This document shows, one piece after another, positions 35,373 to 45,172 of a stretch of DNA of 57,955 nucleotides. Each line of letters opens with the position of its first letter. Position 1 is the stretch's first letter. The stretch comes from CALMZN01 sp964443785. GTDB taxonomy: Bacteria > Patescibacteriota > Patescibacteriia > UBA1558 > GWA2-36-10. The notes beneath the pieces were generated by a model, which saw nothing but the letters and a program-made list of their open reading frames with translations, was not told the origin of the DNA and searched no databases. The stretch spans positions 1 to 57,955 of the forward strand of contig CAYUER010000002.1 of assembly GCA_964443785.1 (NCBI GenBank), read 5' to 3'. Both the position numbers and the translations under genes were made by a program.

Positions 35373-36419
35373 ATGGTACACATAGAAAAAGGGCAAAAAA
35401 TTCCTCAAAATGAAGATTTGATTGTTTACTCACCGACCGGTGATTATGATGAAGAACAATTGATCGAATGTGGCACTATTAGTCAGCCAGATTTTGCAGT
35501 TTGTGCGTATCAGGCTCAGTTTGTGAAATATGGTAGTATTGTATATCGTTTTAATACTTCAGAAGAACTAGGTGCAGAATTGATCAAAGTAGATCCTAGC
35601 TCCAATCACAAGGCAGTAGCAGATTATAAATATGAAGAAAATCGTAAGCGTCGTAAGGGTTTATCAACTATTGATCCAACGCAAAATGCTATTTTAAGCT
35701 CAGCAGGATCAAAATGTTTAGCTGATTATGATTTGTCGACTTATGCCGCTGATCCTTTGCATGTACAAAAAATTTCTATTATTTTGAGCTCAATGGGATC
35801 AATGAATAGTGTCAGTGATATTGATAATTATATTACCCAAGTAGTTTCTGCTAGTCCTTTGACAGGCGAGATGTTTTTCAATGCTTCTCAAGAGTACAAC
35901 ATAGATTGCCGTTTGTTGATGGCTATTGCCGAGCTAGAATCTCGCTTTGGTACTTTGGGTGTAGCTGTCAAAACTTTGAATCCCGGCAATGTCGGTAATA
36001 CTGGCACCGCTACTCGCACTTATAGCTCTTGGCAGGCTGGACTTGATGCTGTGGCTGATTGGCTGGATAAACATCGTATCAATGTAGTGATTGATCAAGT
36101 CAATCAAGAACCCGTGGTAGAACAGATACCTGAAAACACTCCTCCAGCAGAAGAGCCACCAGTGCAAAATGATCCACCGCCAACGGAAGGAGAGGTTTTA
36201 CCAGAAATAGTACCACCAACAGAACCGCCGCTAGATACTCCGACTAGCACTGAGCCTGTAGTTGTGCCACCAGAAGAGCCGATCAAGATACCAGTAGAAG
36301 AAAATCCAATCAAGCCAGCAGTGGAAGAACCTTTGTCTAAGGCCAAGAAAAATACTAGCAAATTATTAGCTAAGTTAAATAAAAATAGTAAAAAAATTAT
36401 TAGAAAAAGTAGAGCATAA
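35373..36419 (+). CDS. lysozyme/glucosaminidase-like protein with Pro-rich tail
   Basis: A 348-aa protein. Residues 1-110 form an unfamiliar domain. Residues about 165-235 resemble a peptidoglycan-cleaving lysozyme or glucosaminidase fold: NIDCRLLMAIAELESRFG with candidate catalytic Glu at 187 or 189, then NPGNVGNTG and SWQAGLDAVADWL. A Pro/Glu/Val-rich linker (about 248-318) leads to a short Lys/Arg-rich tail. No signal peptide is seen. A wall-cutting enzyme beside virion-like proteins fits a role in passing the envelope. It is embedded in the operon (10-nt gap before, 5-nt gap after). Confidence 0.65.
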   Translation: MVHIEKGQKIPQNEDLIVYSPTGDYDEEQLIECGTISQPDFAVCAYQAQFVKYGSIVYRFNTSEELGAELIKVDPSSNHKAVADYKYEENRKRRKGLSTIDPTQNAILSSAGSKCLADYDLSTYAADPLHVQKISIILSSMGSMNSVSDIDNYITQVVSASPLTGEMFFNASQEYNIDCRLLMAIAELESRFGTLGVAVKTLNPGNVGNTGTATRTYSSWQAGLDAVADWLDKHRINVVIDQVNQEPVVEQIPENTPPAEEPPVQNDPPPTEGEVLPEIVPPTEPPLDTPTSTEPVVVPPEEPIKIPVEENPIKPAVEEPLSKAKKNTSKLLAKLNKNSKKIIRKSRA

Positions 36420-36424
36420 TTATT

Positions 36425-36604
36425 ATGGCTTTGGATGATATAAATTTTCAAGAAGGCGAGGGGCAGGATTTTATTGTAGAAATCCCCTTGGGTCTTTTGA
36501 ATGCCCCATTGGATATTTTGGCAGAAACAGATGGTAATTTGTTTGTGCTGGAGACGCCAGAGGTGACTGGTGGGGGCGATGAGATTTTTATCATGATGGA
36601 ATAA
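36425..36604 (+). CDS. 59-aa acidic protein of the surface cassette
   Basis: A short open frame (MALDDINFQEGEGQDFIVEI...) with acidic, mostly beta-type sequence ending in IFIMME. It is packed 5 nt after the lysozyme-like gene and 7 nt before the dockerin repeat protein, so it is very likely translated. I recall similar small proteins beside the same neighbours in other CPR genomes; function is unknown. Confidence 0.6.
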   Translation: MALDDINFQEGEGQDFIVEIPLGLLNAPLDILAETDGNLFVLETPEVTGGGDEIFIMME

Positions 36605-36611
36605 TTTTATA

Positions 36612-37291
36612 ATGAAGATAGGTAGCAAAAATAAAATTTTTTTCGAGCAGACACTAAGAATAGTTTTTATTTTTGGCTTATCTTTTTTTCTTTTTACAAA
36701 TAAGGCATCAGCCATAGAGCAAGAATACCCAGTCGACACAGTCGTGCCTATTGGGGAGTTTATCTATGACGATGACTATGTTGCCACTACTACTGATTGC
36801 TTTGTGGATATTTGGGCTCCATATTTGGATGGCAATGATGAATTAGTGCCAATAGTGAGCAACGCTCTGATGTCTACATCTACTACTGGTTGGCATTATT
36901 ATAATTACAACGGTTCCAGTACCCCAGGTACTTGGCCAGCTAGTATAAAGTGTGGAACGGTTGGTGTAGATTTGGTCAAAGGTGATAAAACTTTTGTCTT
37001 GACTACTAGCACTGTTGTACAGGATGTTGCTTCAGCAGTGTGGAATGTACCAACATCTACTTTTAATACAGTTGGTTCAGTAGGCAAGCATTTAGTCGAT
37101 ACTTTAGATGCAGCTGTGTCTTCTATAGTAAGTGGTGGTTCTTTGACCGCAGCTGATGTTTGGTCATATAGCGGACGCACGCTGACTTCATTTGGTACAT
37201 TGGTATCTGATATTTGGAATAACGCGAGTCGTACACTGACCTCTTTTGGTAGTCTTGCTGCTGATGTCTGGAACGATGCCTTTGCTCCAAC
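36612..37291 (+). CDS. secreted dockerin repeat protein, 5' part (cut by assembly gap)
   Basis: The start of a large exported protein. A signal peptide covers residues 1-34 (core VFIFGLSFFLF, cleavage near ASA). A domain of about 100 residues follows, then tandem repeats with the pattern AADVW...RTLTSFGTLVSDIW. The reading frame runs into the N block. The 19 bases before the gap (ACGATGCCTTTGCTCCAAC) are repeated just after it; joining there restores one frame, so this and the next entry are one gene. Confidence 0.8.
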
Positions 37292-37391
37292 NNNNNNNNN
37301 NNNNNNNNNNNNNNNNNNNNNNNNNNNNNNNNNNNNNNNNNNNNNNNNNNNNNNNNNNNNNNNNNNNNNNNNNNNNNNNNNNNNNNNNNNN
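37292..37391. other. assembly gap (100 N) inside a tandem-repeat gene
   Basis: Exactly 100 N, the usual placeholder for unknown size. Both flanks carry the same 19 bases, so assembly broke in a repeat and the true distance could be anything, including zero. Confidence 0.98.
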
Positions 37392-39148
37392 ACGATGCCT
37401 TTGCTCCAACTAGATCTTTAACTACCAAGTCACTAGGAGCAGGGGGCTCACTCGCTACAGAGACTTACGTCAACATGGCAACCTCAACCATTGTCACAGA
37501 GGTCTTAAACAACGCTACCTTAATCAATAACTTAAATGATATATCTGCAGCTGACGTCTGGGCTTACGGAACGAAAGATGTAACCCTTTCAAACCCAACT
37601 CAAGTCTGGTCAGTAGCTACATCTACTCTGGTTGGATTAAATGGAACAGTAGGTAAACAGATAGTAGATAATCTTGATGCCAAGGTATCTGATGCTGGTT
37701 CTTCTAATTTAACGGCTGCTGATGTCTGGGCTGCAAGTACCAGAACTCTTACAGATTACTCAACTTCAACCATTGCTGCTGGAGTCTGGGCTAATGCAGG
37801 TAGAACCCTTACCAACTATGGCAATGATATTACAGCTGCTGATGTTTGGAATGTCTTGACCTCTACCTTAACTACTTCAGGTTCAGTAGGTAAGCAAGTA
37901 GCCTCTGTCTCCACCTCAACTTTAGCTACGGCTGTTTGGGATTCACCAGCCAGAACTCTTACTAGTTTTGGTACTTTAGTTTCAGATATCTGGTCAAATG
38001 GCACGAGAACAATTACCTCTCTAGGATCAGTGGCTGCAGATGTCTGGAGTGATGCCTTTGCTCCAACTAGATCACTGACCGATTATTCTACATCTACAAT
38101 TGCCGCGGGTGTCTGGTCAAATGCTACTAGGACATTGACATATTACGGAAATGATATTACAGCGGCCGATGTTTGGGCTTATATTGGCTCAGTAGTGCAC
38201 TCTGGTGCTAATGGCTCGTGGACCGTCAATATGACGGACACTCAACAAATTTTGGCTGGTAATAGCTATAGAGTAAAAATATATACCTCCAATGCTGGAC
38301 AAGGAGCAGACAGTTTTGCGGCGCCACAGGTGACTATTTATGATGTGAATCGTAATACAATAGTTTCTAATATTTCCATGACGGATATAGGAACTGGTAT
38401 ATACGAGTATGTTTATAGTGTGCCGACATTGGCTGCTCAAGGTGTCTGGGAAACTATTGTGACTACTGAGGTTACCTCTGGTCAGATAGTGACCTTGAGT
38501 GATTATTGGGAAGTACGCGGTGCTCCTGCTCAAGTAATTATCAATAGCATTAGTGATAATACTATTCCTAGTATTGCAGCCAATGTGACTATTAGTAATG
38601 AAGGTACAGGTGGCTATGAATATTTGTATGAATGGTGCGTTGTATCATCGGCTAGCGATGTTTGCGGTGGTGGTAATGATGTATTTTATGCTTCAGCTGC
38701 AAAATTTATACAAGCCAATGAAAATTGGAATACTACTTTAACGGCTGATGTAGCTAGTGTCGGTTCCTATTATTTCAAATTAGTAGTATATTTTGGCACA
38801 GAGTCCTCAGGCGCTGCTAGATCTTTCAATGCTATAGCTAGTGATGTGACTCCACCACCGCCAGGTGGAGGAGGCGGAGGTGGTAGTGGTACTACACCGC
38901 CAGCACCAGTGACCCCACCAGCTACTACTACACCAATAGTGCCAGGTTTATGCTCTGGCGCAGACTTGAATCACGACAGCAAAGTCAATTCAGTAGACTT
39001 TTCTATATTGTTATATTTCTGGAAGACTAGACCGCCATACCTCAATGCTTGCGTCGATATGAATGACGATGATAAAGTTGACTCAGTTGATTTCTCTATT
39101 TTGCTATATCAGTGGGGTAGCAAGGGTACGCCTATAATTAGAAAATAA
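37392..39148 (+). CDS. secreted dockerin repeat protein, 3' part
   Basis: The frame is open from the gap edge; an ATG at 37475 is internal and not a real start. Repeats of the AADVW/IAAGVW...TRTLT type continue to about 38190. Two beta-sandwich-like domains follow, then a Gly/Pro/Thr linker, and last a dockerin with two calcium loops (DLNHDSKVNSVDF and DMNDDDKVDSVDF, each followed by SILLY.W). Dockerins bind cohesins, and two cohesin-domain genes follow at once (7-nt gap). It is probably a long stalk held at the cell surface. Confidence 0.85.
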
Positions 39149-39155
39149 AAGTAAG

Positions 39156-40100
39156 ATGAGTAAAAAAATAGGAAAATTTTCAAAAATTATTTTATCATTT
39201 TTAATGGCCATTTTTCCTTTGTTTAGTTTTGCTTCCTCCCTTGGTTTTGTTTTACCAGATAAAAAGGTTTTTGCCGAAGATATTTTTGTCACCGAACTTC
39301 GTTTGGTAGCTGGTCGCGAAGAAATTAATGCTATAGACGGCGAATTAAAATTTGATCCTAACATGGTGGCAGTCGAAGAAGTTAGTACTGGCGGTTCGAT
39401 TTTTAGCATTTGGGCTAGGACTCCAGTTTTTTCTAATTCAAGTGGCAAAATAATTTTTGCTGGTGGTACACCCAATGGTATCAAGCAAGATGGTTTGATT
39501 TTTAAAGTCATTTTTAAAGCTAAACAAAGTGGCGTCACCACCTTTTCTCTATCACCAAATACCACCTTGTATTTAAATGATGGCTTGGGTACAATCTCTC
39601 GTCCTATAATAAATAAAGGTGAGATGGCTATTCAGAGTGGTAGCGCTCCCACCAGTACTGATGCTTGGCAGCAACAAATAGAGTCTGACAAAATTGGTCC
39701 AGTAGATTTATCTTTGGTCATTGGTAGAGATCCGGCAGTTTTCAATGGTAAATATTTCTTGACCATCACTGCTCGTGATGAACAATCTGGTTTGGATCAT
39801 TTTGAAATAAAAGAAGGTGATCGCGGCTTTATTCGATCAGAAAGTCCCTATGTATTGCAAGATCAGTCTTTGAAAAGTGAAATAGTAGTATTGGCTGTTG
39901 ATAAGGCAGGAAATGCCAGCGTCATGAAGCATCAGCCAACAATTATTACCACCAAGCAAGACAATACACTTTTGTGGCTAGTGTTATCCTTGTCTATGAT
40001 TTTAATCTTGGCCTTAGCTTTTGTCTTGATAAAAATTAAAAATAAAAATACACCAAAACGTAAAAATGTTGCAAAGCGTAAAACAAAATTACCAAAATAA
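39156..40100 (+). CDS. membrane-anchored cohesin-domain protein 1
   Basis: A 314-aa protein. A signal peptide spans about 1-41. Residues 42-165 read as a cohesin domain: INAIDGELKFDPNMVAVEEV, then GGSIFSIWARTPVFSNSSGK and LIFKVIFKAKQSG. A second Ig-like domain (about 180-265) and one membrane helix (about 272-294) follow, with a basic cytoplasmic tail. It should display the cohesin outside. Its last 35 nt overlap the next cohesin gene, so the two are translationally coupled. Confidence 0.83.
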   Translation: MSKKIGKFSKIILSFLMAIFPLFSFASSLGFVLPDKKVFAEDIFVTELRLVAGREEINAIDGELKFDPNMVAVEEVSTGGSIFSIWARTPVFSNSSGKIIFAGGTPNGIKQDGLIFKVIFKAKQSGVTTFSLSPNTTLYLNDGLGTISRPIINKGEMAIQSGSAPTSTDAWQQQIESDKIGPVDLSLVIGRDPAVFNGKYFLTITARDEQSGLDHFEIKEGDRGFIRSESPYVLQDQSLKSEIVVLAVDKAGNASVMKHQPTIITTKQDNTLLWLVLSLSMILILALAFVLIKIKNKNTPKRKNVAKRKTKLPK

Positions 40101-41883
40101 AAGATTATTTTTTATCTTATTTTTCTTTTTCTTTTTTTGCTTGGCCTCCAATGCTCAAGCTGCTTCGATGTATTTTTATCCAGCCAGCAAGAGTGTAAAT
40201 GTAGGGGATATACTGAAAGTTTCAGTGATGGTCAATACAGCTGGCGAGGCTATTAACAACGCAGAAGCAAGCATCAGTTTTCCTACAGAGATGCTAGATG
40301 TTGCCTCTATTAGTAAGGGTTCAGTGTTTTCTTTGTGGGTAGAAGAGCCCTCTTTTTCTAATAGTGCTGGCACCGTTAGTTTTAACGGTGGAGTACCCAC
40401 TCCTGGTTATAATGGATCAGCTGGCACTTTGCTATCTATTACTTTTAGGGCCAAAAAAGCTGGCTCAGCTTCTATTTATTTTTCCTCTGGGGCAGTCCGA
40501 GCAAATGATGGTATTGGCACAGATATTTTGACTGGCATGGGTCAAGCTTCTTTTACTTTGGTGGAAAAAACTACTACCACTCCAGATGAAACAAAGCCAC
40601 CAACTGATACTACTGAGCCCAATAAGCCAGATACTAGCACCGAAGTAGTCGATAGTCCAAAAATGAGCTCGAGCTATGTGATAAATTCTTTTGATTTGAA
40701 TATCAGTATTTATAATCCAGCCAAAGTCAGACAGAAGTATTCATATCGAGAATATTTGCCCAAAGAATTGAAGCTGGAAAATATTTTGGATAATGGTGGT
40801 TTTGTCATCGTTTACGATGAAGCCAAAGGAGCTCTGCTGGCTAGTGCCGAATTTGATATCGAGGCCAAAGCCACTATCAAAAAAACTATTCGCATGCAAA
40901 ATGTTTGGTATATTACCGATCGAGAGTTGAGCGATATCAAAAAGCAGGCAGCTGAATATTATGCTCAACTAGAAAAAGGTCAATATTTCCCTCAAGCTTT
41001 GATTTTGAAAAATGATTTGGATTTGAAGATCGATCAAATTATCAAGCTGCAAAGAGAAAATATAAATTCAGCAGAGAAGCTAATAGCTATTTATCAAGAT
41101 AATTTGGCCAAGCTCAGGATTGCTCAACAAGATTTATATGGTTTACAGAATTTAATCGAACACAAAGAACCAGCAACTAGTATATGGGCATACATCAGTA
41201 CTTTGGGTGCCAATATGTCTGGTGAAATTACTATTATTTTATTAATCAATTTTGTCCTGTTGTTGGTGATTTTGGTCCATATTTTACGTCAGCACAAAAC
41301 TATTAAAAAACATTTAAATATTCAATCCAACATAGTCAAAAAAACTAACAAAAAACCTAGCAAAATAAAAATAGCATTGGCTAACGCTATTTCAAAGGCT
41401 AGACACCACCTCGGTGGTTTATTGGCAGTATTGTTGACCCTGGTAGTCATTGCGGTAGCCTACTGGTTATTTAGTACTTATCAGCTCACACCAAAAAATA
41501 CCGACAATTTTTCCTTGGATGCTCAAGCTAATCAAAATTTGCAATTAGACGGCTCTCAAAATTCGGGTACTTCCACTACTAACCTCATGAATGATAATAT
41601 ACAAGCATCATCGACAATGGCTTTTAGCGCCGATGAAATAGCGAGCCCAGCCAAGCATTATTATGTTTTGGTCAAAGGTACTCCAGCTGGATCTTTGAAT
41701 GTACGGGTTGAGCCATCAAAAACAGCAAGGCTTATCAATACTGTGCATGATGGTGATAAATTAGAGGTCAGTGAAGTAAAAGTGAAACCAAATAATGATC
41801 AATTTTTTTGGTATCGTATCATTTGGCCAGACAACAAGATTGGTTGGATCTATGGTCAGTATTTACAAGAAGTAAAAGATTAG
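40066..41883 (+). CDS. membrane-anchored cohesin-domain protein 2 with SH3 domain
   Basis: A 605-aa protein. A signal peptide (1-33, very Phe-rich) precedes a cohesin domain at about 34-168 (ASKSVNVGDILKVSVMVN, EASISFPTEMLDVASI, GTLLSITFRAKKAG). After a Thr/Pro linker comes a domain with a helical, coiled-coil-like end (about 285-360), two membrane helices (about 386-408 and 450-470) and a C-terminal SH3-like domain (SLNVRVEPSKTARLI, NKIGWIYGQYLQ). With two helices, both the cohesin and the SH3 domain face outside; SH3 domains of this kind often bind cell-wall peptides. It is the last gene of the run. Confidence 0.83.
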   Translation: MLQSVKQNYQNKRLFFILFFFFFFCLASNAQAASMYFYPASKSVNVGDILKVSVMVNTAGEAINNAEASISFPTEMLDVASISKGSVFSLWVEEPSFSNSAGTVSFNGGVPTPGYNGSAGTLLSITFRAKKAGSASIYFSSGAVRANDGIGTDILTGMGQASFTLVEKTTTTPDETKPPTDTTEPNKPDTSTEVVDSPKMSSSYVINSFDLNISIYNPAKVRQKYSYREYLPKELKLENILDNGGFVIVYDEAKGALLASAEFDIEAKATIKKTIRMQNVWYITDRELSDIKKQAAEYYAQLEKGQYFPQALILKNDLDLKIDQIIKLQRENINSAEKLIAIYQDNLAKLRIAQQDLYGLQNLIEHKEPATSIWAYISTLGANMSGEITIILLINFVLLLVILVHILRQHKTIKKHLNIQSNIVKKTNKKPSKIKIALANAISKARHHLGGLLAVLLTLVVIAVAYWLFSTYQLTPKNTDNFSLDAQANQNLQLDGSQNSGTSTTNLMNDNIQASSTMAFSADEIASPAKHYYVLVKGTPAGSLNVRVEPSKTARLINTVHDGDKLEVSEVKVKPNNDQFFWYRIIWPDNKIGWIYGQYLQEVKD

Positions 41884-41942
41884 TCGTTAAAATTTTTTCC
41901 ATTTATCAAATTTATTACTTGATTAATTATTAATACAATATT

Positions 41943-42848
41943 ATGACAAAAAATAATTCACCAAAATTTGCCTTTTGGTACCTCTTGTCTCTAGTAGCTT
42001 TGGTCTTTGTAGCTTTTTCAGTTGGTGCTAGTATTTTTCAGCTGATCAATAAATATATACCAGATATTGCGGAACAAAATTATCAATTTCGCGTATCGAT
42101 GGAATTGCTAAAGTTTGCTATTTCTGCTTTGATTGTGGCTACTCCTTTGTATTTTTGGATGCAGAGCTTGATTTTCAAAAATTTGAAATCCGGAGAACTC
42201 GACAAAGAGGTTGGTGTCCGTAAATGGCTCACTTATTTTATATTGTTGGTAGCAGCGGTTGTGGTACTTGGTTATTTGATTGCTACTATCAATAGTTTAT
42301 TGGACGGAGAGATTACTACGAAGTTTGTTTTGAAAACCATGACAGTGATTTCGATTGCAGCTATTATCTTTTCTTTTTATTTTTATGATATCAAAAGAGA
42401 AGATGTGACCAAAGGCGCTGACAGAACTATCAAAGTATATCTTTTTGGTTCATTAGTGCTTATCTTAGCTTCTTTGGTTTTTGCTTTTACTATTATAGAA
42501 TCTCCAAAATTAGCCAGAAATAGAAAGATTGACCAGCAGTTAGTCAATAATTTTTACAACATTAATGGGGCAGTCAATAATTATTATCTGGCCAATAAAA
42601 AATTACCGACAAATTTGGATATGCTTTTGGCTGTAGATGACAATGCTTTATTAGGTGATAATTTGGTCAATCCAAATACTAAAAAAAATATTGAATACAA
42701 AGTAGTCTCCGATACTAAGTATGATTTGTGTACCGATTTTTTGACTGACAGTAGCCAGGAGCCTTATCGCGGAGAGTGGAAACACAAGGTTGGCTATGAC
42801 TGCGTCACGATGACAGTCTATAGTCCTTTGGAAGTGCCAGTGAAATAA
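41943..42848 (+). CDS. DUF5671-type membrane protein
   Basis: A 301-aa protein with four to five hydrophobic helices in the first 190 residues, then an exported domain of about 105 residues with a pilin-like start (NFYNINGAVNNYYLANKKLP). It matches the DUF5671 proteins that I know mainly from CPR genomes; function is unknown. Its stop overlaps the start of the methyltransferase gene (TAATG). Confidence 0.75.
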   Translation: MTKNNSPKFAFWYLLSLVALVFVAFSVGASIFQLINKYIPDIAEQNYQFRVSMELLKFAISALIVATPLYFWMQSLIFKNLKSGELDKEVGVRKWLTYFILLVAAVVVLGYLIATINSLLDGEITTKFVLKTMTVISIAAIIFSFYFYDIKREDVTKGADRTIKVYLFGSLVLILASLVFAFTIIESPKLARNRKIDQQLVNNFYNINGAVNNYYLANKKLPTNLDMLLAVDDNALLGDNLVNPNTKKNIEYKVVSDTKYDLCTDFLTDSSQEPYRGEWKHKVGYDCVTMTVYSPLEVPVK

Positions 42849-43306
42849 TGCCTCAACATTTTATTAACTATCTCAAAACTCCAATTGGTCTGTTAGCCGT
42901 CACGGCTACGGACCAATTTGTTATAGGGGTAGATTTTGCCCATAAGCAAAAAAATGATGTAGCCAATAAAATTTCTCAGCAAGCTATCAAAGAATTAAAA
43001 GAATATTTTTTGGGTAAAAGAGAAAAATTTTCTGTACCAATATTTTATACAGGTACAGCTTGGCAAAATAAAGTTTGGAACAAATTACTCAGCGTACCTT
43101 ATGGCAGTGTGATTTCTTATCAAGATTTAGCCGCAGCAGTTGGTCAGGCAAAAGCCGCTCGAGCTGTAGGTGGGGCAGTCAACAAAAATCCTCTAGCCAT
43201 CATCATCCCCTGTCATCGGGTGGTGGGTAGTAGGGGGGATTTGGTCGGCTATGCTGGAGGATTAAAGAGAAAAATATATTTATTAGGCTTAGAAAATCAA
43301 AAGTAA
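42848..43306 (+). CDS. ogt: methylated-DNA-protein-cysteine methyltransferase
   Basis: Removes alkyl groups from O6-alkylguanine by transfer to its own cysteine. The active-site motif IIPCHRVVG is intact, and the DNA-binding helix-turn-helix region VPYGSVISYQDLAAAVGQ precedes it. At 152 aa it is the compact Ogt type. It is translationally coupled to the upstream DUF5671 gene. Confidence 0.95.
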   Translation: MPQHFINYLKTPIGLLAVTATDQFVIGVDFAHKQKNDVANKISQQAIKELKEYFLGKREKFSVPIFYTGTAWQNKVWNKLLSVPYGSVISYQDLAAAVGQAKAARAVGGAVNKNPLAIIIPCHRVVGSRGDLVGYAGGLKRKIYLLGLENQK

Positions 43307-43344
43307 GCTGGATTTTAAGCCATTATCATAGCTAGCAGTTATTT

Positions 43345-43373
43345 TTGACTAAAAAGCCGATTTCCCCTAAGAT
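43345..43373 (+). promoter_or_regulatory. dnaG-rpoD promoter
   Basis: TTGACT (43345-43350), 17-nt spacer, TAAGAT (43368-43373), then 8 nt to the dnaG ATG. Confidence 0.65.
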
Positions 43374-43381
43374 AAGCTTAT

Positions 43382-45172
43382 ATGCAGCAGAGTCCAATCG
43401 AAGAAATAAAAGCCAAATTGGATATTGTAGATTTTATATCTTCATATATTACTCTGAATTCCCTTGGCTCTAATCTCAAGGCGAGGTGCCCTTTTCATAA
43501 TGAAAAAACACCCAGCTTTATGGTTTCTCGTGAAAAGCAAATTTGGCACTGCTTTGGCTGCGGTAAAGGTGGTGATATTTTTGCTTTTGTCCAAGAATAC
43601 GAGGGTCTGAGTTTTTCTGAGGCTATCAAAGTTTTGGCCGAAAAAGCCAATGTGCCATTGACTGGCTACCAGGCTTTACCCAAAGAAAATTTTAATTTAT
43701 TGTATGAGATCAATCATTTGATAGCTGATAAATATCAAGAAAATTTATTTGCCAAAAATGAAACTAGTACCAAAGTTTTGGATTATCTTTTGTCACGCGG
43801 GGTGACTATTGATAGTATCAAAAAATGGGGCTTGGGTTTGACTTCGGAGTCTTGGGATGAGGCTATCCAATATTTGAAAGCCAAGAAATTTTCAGAAGCC
43901 GATATTTTCCAAGCCGGCATTTCAGTCAAGAAAAAAGATGGCTCGGGTTATGTTGATCGTTTTCGTAAGCGCTTGATGTTTCCTATTTTTGATACGGCGG
44001 GGCGAGTAGTAGCGTTTACCTCTCGCACTTTGCAAGGCATTGTCTATCAGGACGAAGACTTTGGCGGTAAGTACATCAATAGCCCGCAAACCAGTATTTA
44101 TGATAAGAGTCGTATTTTGTATGGTTGGCATCTGGCCAAAGCAAGCATCAAGCAAAAAGATTATTTGATTATTGTCGAGGGCAATCTCGATGCTATCTTG
44201 AGTCAACAAGCAGGCACCATCAATACTGTGGCTGTTTCTGGTACAGCGCTCACTATCGATCACTTGAAGCTAATCAAACGCTACACCAACAATGTTATTT
44301 TGGCTTTTGACGGTGATAATGCTGGCTCGAATGCGGCTTTGCGTAGTATCACTTTGGCTTGGGGGCAGGAGATGAATATGAAAATTTTGGTTTTGCCCAA
44401 AGATCAAGATCCAGCCGACATAGTAAAGAGTGATAAAAATTTATGGCTAAAATTAGTGCGTGATTCACAGCCTGTGATGGATTATTATTTTCAGCGTATT
44501 TTAGCTGGCGTTGATCTCAATAGGGCTGATCACAAAAAAATAGCTGTCCAAAAATTATTGCCAATTATCAAATATTTAAAGAGTACAGTGGAGCAAGCAC
44601 ACTATTTGCAGTTGTTGGCTGATAAATTGCATTTGCCTCTTGAGCTATTGAGGACTGATTTGCAGCAAACTATGCAGGCTATTGAAAGCAATAAATCAGA
44701 AAAAAAGATAGAGCCTAGCAAAAGATCTGGTGTCAATTTTTTGAGCGAAGAGTTGTTGAGTATTGTATTTTTTCGTAATAATTATTTAGATCGTTTGGCT
44801 AGCGAGCTGGAGCCAGAGATGATTGATGCTGGTTTGCTAGATCTTTACAAAAAGGTTATAATCTATTATACTAAGCATCGTAATTTAGATAATTTTGTTG
44901 ACTGGCCAGAGCTAGATATTGACTCTAAACAACACTATATCCGCCTACTGATGTCAGCCGAGGATCACATGAAAGATCTGAGTGCGCCAGAGTTGGATAA
45001 AAATTTTAGCGTTTCTTTGGAGAGATTAAAATTAGCTCACTATCAAGATCAAGTTCAAGTTTTGATAGAGCAATTACGTCAAGCCGAGCTTAAGGGCGAT
45101 AGTCAGACGCAGGATCAAATTACCCATCAAATTAATTTATTAAATAATCAAATAACTAAAATACAGCGCTAA
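43382..45172 (+). CDS. dnaG: DNA primase
   Basis: Makes RNA primers for replication. The zinc-binding domain has C36, H39, C57 and C60 (CPFH, CFGC). The Toprim catalytic region has IVEGNLDAI and ILAFDGDNAGS. The C-terminal part is helical, for helicase contact. Length 596 aa is usual. The stop overlaps the start of rpoD (TAATG), recalling the bacterial macromolecular-synthesis operon. Confidence 0.97.
   Translation: MQQSPIEEIKAKLDIVDFISSYITLNSLGSNLKARCPFHNEKTPSFMVSREKQIWHCFGCGKGGDIFAFVQEYEGLSFSEAIKVLAEKANVPLTGYQALPKENFNLLYEINHLIADKYQENLFAKNETSTKVLDYLLSRGVTIDSIKKWGLGLTSESWDEAIQYLKAKKFSEADIFQAGISVKKKDGSGYVDRFRKRLMFPIFDTAGRVVAFTSRTLQGIVYQDEDFGGKYINSPQTSIYDKSRILYGWHLAKASIKQKDYLIIVEGNLDAILSQQAGTINTVAVSGTALTIDHLKLIKRYTNNVILAFDGDNAGSNAALRSITLAWGQEMNMKILVLPKDQDPADIVKSDKNLWLKLVRDSQPVMDYYFQRILAGVDLNRADHKKIAVQKLLPIIKYLKSTVEQAHYLQLLADKLHLPLELLRTDLQQTMQAIESNKSEKKIEPSKRSGVNFLSEELLSIVFFRNNYLDRLASELEPEMIDAGLLDLYKKVIIYYTKHRNLDNFVDWPELDIDSKQHYIRLLMSAEDHMKDLSAPELDKNFSVSLERLKLAHYQDQVQVLIEQLRQAELKGDSQTQDQITHQINLLNNQITKIQR

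Noticed and set aside
37292..37475. Frameshift or two separate genes in the repeat protein
   Set aside because: The apparent frame change depends only on the arbitrary 100-N length; flanks overlap in one frame.
36612..38190. CRISPR-like array
   Set aside because: The repeats are coding, degenerate and lack regular spacers; no CRISPR array or cas genes were seen in the window.
32288..41883. Intact prophage
   Set aside because: No integrase, terminase, portal, capsid or attachment repeats; cohesin and dockerin genes are not phage genes.
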